Shown here one piece after another: positions 40,573 through 45,647 of a stretch of DNA of 45,647 nt; positions within the stretch are counted from its first letter, which is position 1, and the number at the start of each line of letters is the position of its first letter. A program made the position numbers and the translations under genes. The DNA comes from an uncultured Pseudomonadota bacterium (GTDB lineage: Bacteria; Myxococcota_A; UBA796; CAJQPC01), in the NCBI GenBank assembly GCA_913060515.1, contig CAJXRZ010000046.1, forward strand, positions 1 to 45,647, read 5' to 3'. The notes under the pieces were generated by a model that saw nothing but the letters and a program-made list of their open reading frames with translations, had not been told where the DNA came from and searched no databases.

Positions 40573-41403
40573 GTGATCCTTGGCCTTCTCATCGCTTGCG
40601 TACCCAGCGAGCCACCCCAGACCTGCCTCGCCGTCACCACCCACGACGACGCTGGCCAAGTGCGCCTTGAAGACGAGGACCACGCCCTAGTCGTCGCCTT
40701 GGAGACCGGGGCCAACGACCTGAAGGTCTTCCAGCACGGCGCACCCTGGATGCAGCCGCACTGGAGCTCGCAGACCAAGGTCTACAACCTGTGGGGCGGA
40801 AAGGAGAGGGTCCTAGAGCGCCTGGCTCAAGTGCGCTTTGGGAGCTGGACGAACGCCACGGTGCTCAACCCTTGGCGAGAAGACCACGAGCCGGTTCACG
40901 AGATCGAGTCGGCCTGGGGTGGTTTGGTGGACGCCTGGGGCGGCGCCGGGTTCCTGCTCTCTTTGGGGGACCAGGCTCAGTTCAGCCCAGGGCAGGTCTG
41001 TGGTGTGCAGCGTGGCCAGTGCTCGACGGTCAAGGGCGGAAAGCCCATCGTGGAGCTGCAGACCTCGGATGGGGAGACCCTGCGTTTCATGGTGGATACG
41101 GCCATGATTCACAGCCGCATCTTTAGGCACGGGGACCAAGCAGTGCTGTTGACTGAAGAGACCTCAGGTGCTCAGCTCAGGGCCTACCCCTTTCGCGAGA
41201 ACAGAAAGGCCCACTACGGCAGCGGTGAGCTGGGTGAGGGGCCCATTGATGGGGTGGTGGGTTGGTTGGATGTGGCCCAGAGCACCTGGAGCTGGGATTT
41301 GTGCTCGGGCCAGGTCTCCATCACCCAAGCACAAGCCTTGCAGCCAGAGCAGCCCGGTGCGATGCGGCAAGCCCAGCGCGACAATGGTCACGCGGTCAAG
41401 TGA
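40573..41403 (+). CDS. Lipoprotein of unknown function
   Basis: A protein of 276 residues. The GTG start gives a very short lipoprotein signal with lipobox LLIAC. The mature protein is beta-rich, with many Trp and Gly and three more Cys (GQVCGVQRGQC, then WDLCSGQ). No known domain is recognised. It lies 43 bases after the small membrane gene and 71 before another lipoprotein gene, all plus strand. It should be anchored in the envelope. Confidence 0.7.
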   Translation: MILGLLIACVPSEPPQTCLAVTTHDDAGQVRLEDEDHALVVALETGANDLKVFQHGAPWMQPHWSSQTKVYNLWGGKERVLERLAQVRFGSWTNATVLNPWREDHEPVHEIESAWGGLVDAWGGAGFLLSLGDQAQFSPGQVCGVQRGQCSTVKGGKPIVELQTSDGETLRFMVDTAMIHSRIFRHGDQAVLLTEETSGAQLRAYPFRENRKAHYGSGELGEGPIDGVVGWLDVAQSTWSWDLCSGQVSITQAQALQPEQPGAMRQAQRDNGHAVK

Positions 41404-41474
41404 TAGGGTGCCACCTCGCCACGCTTGGCCCAAAAATCAGCTTGCGTGCTACATTTCTGGAGCCCCGGGGTTCA

Positions 41475-42047
41475 ATGATTTCAGCCTTGTTTCCACTGCT
41501 CTTCGCCTGTACCGCGCCCGAGGACACCGGCGCCCCGCAAGAAGAGGACAGCGCCGCTCCATGCGAGGCCGACCCGACTGACGCCAACGACAACGGCGTG
41601 GCCGACGACTGCGAGCGTGAACTGCTTGGCTCCTTCACCACCGACAGCTCTAGGCTCTTTGAGTCCACCGAGCATGTCGAAGTCTGGCTGGCCTACGACA
41701 CGGACGGCGCCTTGTCGACGTGGGTGCAGTTCCAGCCTGGAATCGAAGCCCGCTTGGACGATATGGGGCCCTTTACGGTCGAAACCTCCACCCTGGACGG
41801 ATGGGACGCGGTCCAGGCCCGCCTCGTCGATGACCTCGACGAGAAGCTGGCCACACGCGCGATCTCCCTGGACGGAGGCAAGACCCAGGTCTGGCCTGCG
41901 GACGAGTCCGACTTGGGGATCTACGGCGAGCTCTCCGGCGCCGAAATCCACGCCCTCGGGATGGAGGTTGCGTCCTGGGAGACCGGCCCCGAGGAGGGCT
42001 ACATGTCCGTGACCTGGACCTTCTTTGGCGCTGCGGACGTACAGTAA
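41475..42047 (+). CDS. Lipoprotein with a calcium-type DxNxNG motif
   Basis: A protein of 190 residues from the ATG at 41475, where a lipoprotein signal begins (MISALFPLLFAC). The first 45 mature residues are acidic and include DPTDANDNGVADDCE, the form of a thrombospondin type 3 or dockerin-like calcium-binding loop. The rest is a beta-rich domain with VEVWLAYDTDGALSTWVQF. Function unknown. Convergent with the minus-strand gene at 42070, 22 bases away. Confidence 0.75.
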   Translation: MISALFPLLFACTAPEDTGAPQEEDSAAPCEADPTDANDNGVADDCERELLGSFTTDSSRLFESTEHVEVWLAYDTDGALSTWVQFQPGIEARLDDMGPFTVETSTLDGWDAVQARLVDDLDEKLATRAISLDGGKTQVWPADESDLGIYGELSGAEIHALGMEVASWETGPEEGYMSVTWTFFGAADVQ

Positions 42048-42069
42048 GCCGCGCTCAAGGCCCGCACGC

Positions 42070-42822
42070 TCAAGGAATCGCCCAGTCTCTCAAGGCATGC
42101 CGCAGGTTCTCCGGCACATGCTTGCGGCTCAAGCGGCGGATGGCGTCTGGTGCCTTGCGCGGCGCAGGCCGGGTCTTTGGGTCGGTGGTCGCGGGAAGCA
42201 GGCGGTACTCCAGGTACTCCAGCCACTCCCGTCGCCAAGCCGCCATCAGGATGGCTTGGTGGTTGGCCTCCAAGAACTCCACGGCGGTGTTGGCCAGCTC
42301 CGAGAGCTCAGCCCGGGAGGCGTTCAGAGGCTCGGACTCCACGCGCTCACCGCTGACAGCGTCGGCGAAGAGCTTGGCTGCTTGGGCCTGGGCGCGCTCG
42401 GCGTCCACAGCCAGCGCCTGCAGCTCCAGGTGGAATGGACCCAGATCTGGGCAGGTCACGTCGTAGGGACGGGAGAGCCAATCCATGGCCAGGCGCCGAA
42501 CCTTAAAGGGCACACCGCGGCGGGCGAGATCGCGCATCGGGCCTGCGGTGTAGGGGGAGTGGAAGTCCAGCTTGCCGCTGCGGTGTCCCTCCAGAGCTTC
42601 CTGAACCCCACCCTCCAGTGCCGAGATGCGCTCGGACTCCAGGCGCAGCGCCTCGGCGGCAGTGCTGGTGAGAAGGGCCAGTTGGCTTGCGTGATGGTGC
42701 AGGCCCATCGCCGCCGCAGTGCAGGCAGCCGGGGACCATGCGGTGCGACCGATGCGCTCATTCCAGTGCGAGAAAGCCCGCCCGGTGTTCCCCAATGCGC
42801 TCAGGGTGCTACCCACTGACAT
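42070..42822 (-). CDS. Hypothetical protein, 250 residues
   Basis: No family recognised. Mostly helical: an Ala-rich amphipathic part (about 25-80) with HHHASQLALL, a middle part with FHSPYTAGPMRDLARRG, and a basic C-terminal part (RRLSRKHVPENLRHAL). No signal peptide. The ATG is preceded by AGGAGG, a strong ribosome binding site, which supports a real gene. Divergent from hrpB with a 77-base gap that must hold both promoters. Confidence 0.72.
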   Translation of the reverse strand: MSVGSTLSALGNTGRAFSHWNERIGRTAWSPAACTAAAMGLHHHASQLALLTSTAAEALRLESERISALEGGVQEALEGHRSGKLDFHSPYTAGPMRDLARRGVPFKVRRLAMDWLSRPYDVTCPDLGPFHLELQALAVDAERAQAQAAKLFADAVSGERVESEPLNASRAELSELANTAVEFLEANHQAILMAAWRREWLEYLEYRLLPATTDPKTRPAPRKAPDAIRRLSRKHVPENLRHALRDWAIP

Positions 42823-42899
42823 GCCAGCCTCCTAAGTTGTGGGCCGTATCCCAAGCTGCCCGCCTTCAGCGTGCACCGCAGTCAACCCCAGGTCAAGCG

Positions 42900-45344
42900 A
42901 TGCTGACGCCTCTCCCCATCGACGCCCTGCTGCCCCAAGCCGCGCAGCTCCTCGCCGAGCATGGCAGCTTGGTCGTGATCGCGCCCCCTGGCTCAGGCAA
43001 GACCACCCGGCTTGCACCCGCGCTCCTGGAGCAAGTTCCAGGCAAGATCCTGCTCTTGCAGCCCCGACGGGTCGCGGCGCGTCTGAGCGCCCGACGCATC
43101 GCCTTTGAGCGCGGCGGCCAGGTCGGTGGAGAGGTGGGCTACCGGGTGCGCTTCGACACCAAGGTTGGCCCCAAGACCCGCTTGGAGGTGGTCACCGAAG
43201 GCTTGCTGACCCGGGCCCTGCTGCGCGACCCCTTCCTGGAAGGCGTGGACGCGGTGGTGCTCGATGAGTTCCATGAACGCAGCCTGGACGCCGATCTCTG
43301 CTTGGCAATGCTCAGAGAGCTCCAGGCCGATGCCCGCCCTGAGCTGCGCATCGTGGTCATGTCCGCGACCTTGAATCCGGCCCCGATCGCCCACTTCCTG
43401 GGCGGCGCCCCCGTGCTCAACGCCCCCGGCCGCACCTACCCGGTGGACACCAAGTACCGCCCCGGTCAGGGCTACCTGGAGAACCAGGTCTCCGGCGCCG
43501 TGCGCAGCGTGCTCCCTGGACTGCAAGGGCACGTCCTGGTCTTCCTCCCTGGCAAAGGCGAGATCCGCCGCTGTGAGCAAGCCTTGGAGGATCTGTCCAT
43601 ACCCGTCCTCCCCCTGCACGGCGGACTGAAGGCCCAGGCCCAAGAGCGCGCCCTGGCGGCAAGCGAGCAGCCCAAGGTGGTGCTCTCCACCAACATCGCC
43701 GAGACCAGCGTGACCTTGCCTGGCGTGCGTGTGGTCATCGACTCCGGCCTGTCCCGAGTGCCGCGCTTCGACGCCGCGCTGGGGTTGAGCCGCTTGGAGC
43801 TTGGGCCGATCTCCCAGGCCTCCGCCGATCAGCGCGCCGGTCGCGCCGGCCGAACCGGTCCGGGTGTGGCCATCCGTCTCTGGGAGCGGAACCGCGGCCT
43901 GGACGCCCAGCAGCCACCCGAGGTGGTGCGCAGCGATCTCTGCGGCGCCCTGCTCTCGGTCATGGAGTGGGGGAAGAAGCCGGATGACTTTGGCTGGTTC
44001 CAAGCGCCTCCGGGGCCCTTGCAGTCGCGCTCCCTGGCCACCCTCGCCGAGCTTGGCGCCACCGAGGACAGTGGCTCCGGCCCGACCCTCACCGCCACAG
44101 GCCGCGCCCTGGCGCTGCTGCCGGTACACCCGCGCTTGGGCCGTGTGGTCCTGGAGGGGCACGCCCGTGGCTGTCTGTGGGCCGCTGCGGCCGCTGCAGC
44201 CTTTGCCAGTGAGCGAGACCCCTATGCCCAGGCGCGCTTCCCCGGCGCCAGGGAGTGCGACCTGCACGCCCGCGTGCAGGCCCTGGCCAAGGGCCAGCCC
44301 GGCCAGCGTCGCCAGATGCAAGAGCTGCAGGCTGTGGTGCAGCAGCTGATGCGCGTGGCCCAGGACGTCTTGGGCAAGACCTCCACCGCCAAGCGTGTCC
44401 CGCCGGCGCGGGTCTTGGCCCAGTGCCTGCTCACAGGCTTTGCAGACCGGGTGGCGATGCGCCGGGCTCCGGGTGCTCCGCGCTTCAAGCTGGCCAGCGG
44501 CCAGGGGGCCGTGCTCGAGGAGGAGTCCCTGGTCGAGCAAGAAGACTTGGTCTTGGCCGTGAGCCTGGAGGGGGGCCGCAAGGGCGCCTTCAGCGAGCAC
44601 TGGATCCGCATCGCAGCGCCCCTGCACCCCGAAGACTTGCCCACTCATGAGCGGCGGGTCCTGGCCTTGGATGAGGGCCGCGTGCAGTGCGAGGTCCAAG
44701 TGGTGGTGGGGGAGATTGTGCTGCGGCAGAGCCCGGTACGCGCCACTGATGAGGAGCTGGCGGGGCTCTTTGCTGAGCACATCCGCGCAGATCCGGCGGC
44801 GGTCCTTCGCTACAGCCCCGAGCTGGAGAGCTTGCTGGCCCGGGTGGCCCTGCTGCGGGAGCACTGCCCCGAGCTGGAGCTGGCGGAGTTGGATCCACTG
44901 GCCTCGCTGGAGGAGCTGGTCTTGGGGGGGCGCAGCTGGGAGGGGGTCAAGCGCATGGACTGGGCCAAAGCGGTGAAAGATCGCCTCACCTGGAGAGAGA
45001 AGCAGCTCCTGGACCAACACGCTCCGGCCCGGCTCAAGTTGGCCAGTGGGAGCACGGCCGGGGTGCTCTACGCCAAGGACACGCCGCCGGTGCTGCCCGC
45101 GAAGATCCAGCAGGTCTTTGGCATGCAGACCCCACGCATCGCCAAAGGACGCGTGGGCCTGCGGGTTCACCTCTTGGCGCCGAACGGGCGGCCTCAGCAG
45201 GTCACGGACGACCTGGGCGGCTTCTGGACCGGCTCCTACTCCGAGGTACGCAAGCAGCTTCGGGGGCGCTACCCCAGGTGGTCATGGCCCGAGCAACCCA
45301 CCCTGGCAGATGCCCAGGACCGTCCCGCGAGAAGGCGCCACTAA
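42900..45344 (+). CDS. hrpB: ATP-dependent helicase HrpB
   Basis: A protein of 814 residues, the usual HrpB length; a longer reading from 42687 has no support. DEAH-type helicase motifs: Walker A PPGSGKTT (about 29-36), motif II as DEFHERSLD (about 124), SATLN, then helicase-C motifs VVLSTNIAETSVTLPGVRVVIDSGLSR and DQRAGRAGRTGPG. The C-terminal part includes the HrpB-specific region with FQAPPGPLQ-like and LPPVLPAKIQQVFG-like segments. Related to RNA helicases; its role in most bacteria is unclear. Its TAA overlaps the stop of the convergent hydrolase gene by two of three bases. Confidence 0.95.
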   Translation: MLTPLPIDALLPQAAQLLAEHGSLVVIAPPGSGKTTRLAPALLEQVPGKILLLQPRRVAARLSARRIAFERGGQVGGEVGYRVRFDTKVGPKTRLEVVTEGLLTRALLRDPFLEGVDAVVLDEFHERSLDADLCLAMLRELQADARPELRIVVMSATLNPAPIAHFLGGAPVLNAPGRTYPVDTKYRPGQGYLENQVSGAVRSVLPGLQGHVLVFLPGKGEIRRCEQALEDLSIPVLPLHGGLKAQAQERALAASEQPKVVLSTNIAETSVTLPGVRVVIDSGLSRVPRFDAALGLSRLELGPISQASADQRAGRAGRTGPGVAIRLWERNRGLDAQQPPEVVRSDLCGALLSVMEWGKKPDDFGWFQAPPGPLQSRSLATLAELGATEDSGSGPTLTATGRALALLPVHPRLGRVVLEGHARGCLWAAAAAAAFASERDPYAQARFPGARECDLHARVQALAKGQPGQRRQMQELQAVVQQLMRVAQDVLGKTSTAKRVPPARVLAQCLLTGFADRVAMRRAPGAPRFKLASGQGAVLEEESLVEQEDLVLAVSLEGGRKGAFSEHWIRIAAPLHPEDLPTHERRVLALDEGRVQCEVQVVVGEIVLRQSPVRATDEELAGLFAEHIRADPAAVLRYSPELESLLARVALLREHCPELELAELDPLASLEELVLGGRSWEGVKRMDWAKAVKDRLTWREKQLLDQHAPARLKLASGSTAGVLYAKDTPPVLPAKIQQVFGMQTPRIAKGRVGLRVHLLAPNGRPQQVTDDLGGFWTGSYSEVRKQLRGRYPRWSWPEQPTLADAQDRPARRRH

Positions 45345-45604
45345 GGCGGAGTAAGCTCCACAGAGCCCACGCGCCCCTCCGGAACCTGGGCCCGCAGCGT
45401 ACCGCTGGGGTCGACAAGCACGGAGCATCCGTAGCCGCGCAGGCTTGGCGCTTGGCAGACCACGTCGGCGGTGAGCACCCAGCAGCCCGTCTCTTGGGCC
45501 CGGCTGCGCGCGATGGCCAGGTGACGGAAGCGCCAACGATCTGCGATGTCCAGCGGCAGGGCGTTGTTGAGGGGAAAGAGCAGGACCTGAGCACCCATCT
45601 TGGC
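45341..45604 (-). CDS. Carbon-nitrogen hydrolase, 3' part only
   Basis: The last 87 residues of a nitrilase-superfamily amidohydrolase. Seen are GAQVLLFPLNNAL, the segment RSRAQETGCWVLTADVV, GYGCSVLVDPSGTLRAQV and the C-terminal EGRVGSVEL. The catalytic Glu, Lys and Cys lie upstream and are outside the contig. The gene is cut at the adapter junction (45604/45605); reading on gives five false residues MYKRQ coded by adapter. Its TAG at 45341-45343 overlaps the hrpB stop. Substrate cannot be inferred. Confidence 0.85.
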   Translation of the reverse strand, partial: AKMGAQVLLFPLNNALPLDIADRWRFRHLAIARSRAQETGCWVLTADVVCQAPSLRGYGCSVLVDPSGTLRAQVPEGRVGSVELTPP

Positions 45605-45647
45605 CTGTCTCTTATACACATCTCCGAGCCCACGAGACAGGCAGAAA
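45605..45647 (+). other. Nextera sequencing adapter (artefact)
   Basis: Reverse complement of the left-end adapter: mosaic end at 45605-45623, read-2 adapter at 45624-45638, and AGGCAGAA at 45639-45646, the i7 N703 index as read. Not genomic. Confidence 0.98.

Noticed and set aside
42993-45170. 725-residue antisense frame opposite hrpB
   Set aside because: The hrpB strand carries all helicase motifs; the antisense product is His/Gln/Gly-rich shadow sequence.
1-45647. Mobile element, prophage or CRISPR array
   Set aside because: No transposase, integrase, phage structural gene or spaced repeat array was found; the Tn5 ends at both edges are library adapters.

Overview
The window is one complete metagenome- or library-derived contig from a GC-rich bacterium. 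Both ends are unremoved Nextera (Tn5) adapter with the same i7 index, so the edges are assembly ends rather than biology. No rRNA or tRNA gene is visible, so the taxon rests on gene content. That content includes MopE-type metal-binding repeats on a lipoprotein, a PF07638/TIGR02999-type ECF sigma factor, many lipobox proteins of unknown function, a cytoplasmic PAS hybrid histidine kinase, a patatin inside a Wzy-type polysaccharide locus, and a full isc/hsc operon. Together these fit a myxobacterium-like lineage (Myxococcota or relatives) best; this is inference. No insertion sequence, prophage, integrase or CRISPR array was found.

Layout. (1) 340-4331, minus strand: a Wzy/WaaL-like membrane protein with a TPR tail, a sulfotransferase and a small membrane-anchored coiled-coil protein. 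(2) 4396-12519, plus strand: a Wzc-like copolymerase/tyrosine kinase, a second polymerase-like membrane protein, a patatin, a Wza-like export lipoprotein or secreted protein, a STAS-like protein and a hybrid kinase. With the divergent block this looks like the assembly, export and control half of an exopolysaccharide system; no glycosyltransferase of the soluble GT-A/GT-B type is here. (3) 12835-16508: an unknown Gly/Ala-rich protein, an ECF sigma factor, a convergent unknown gene and a MopE lipoprotein with a Cys/Trp internal repeat. (4) 16513-29989, all minus: three translationally coupled GT-C-like membrane proteins, then a large CHAT-like/STAND-like/TPR protein whose catalytic and nucleotide-binding residues look lost, a DUF4259-Imm26-like protein directly abutting it, an M81 peptidase, a TPR-cyclophilin lipoprotein and an endonuclease/exonuclease/phosphatase lipoprotein. 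(5) 30064-34144: ferredoxin-NADP reductase, an alkaline-phosphatase-superfamily lipoprotein (sulfatase-like) and an asparagine-synthetase-like protein with a Ser in place of the glutaminase Cys. (6) 34221-39973: a MerR-family regulator, iscS, iscU, iscA, hscB, hscA and an XRE regulator, all plus strand. (7) 40041-45604: small membrane protein, two lipoproteins, an unknown minus gene, the helicase hrpB and the 3' end of a carbon-nitrogen hydrolase.

The most interesting part is the iron-sulfur cluster operon. Instead of the usual Rrf2-type IscR it begins with a MerR-type protein carrying a CX2CX8CX2C cluster. Its promoter carries two copies of the same 22-bp operator-like element, one just upstream of the -35 box and one at the predicted transcription start. 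The co-chaperone HscB in the same operon also has an N-terminal CX2CX8CX2C module, an arrangement familiar from eukaryotic mitochondrial HSCB. The second region to look at is the CHAT-like/STAND-like/TPR gene with its immunity-like neighbour.
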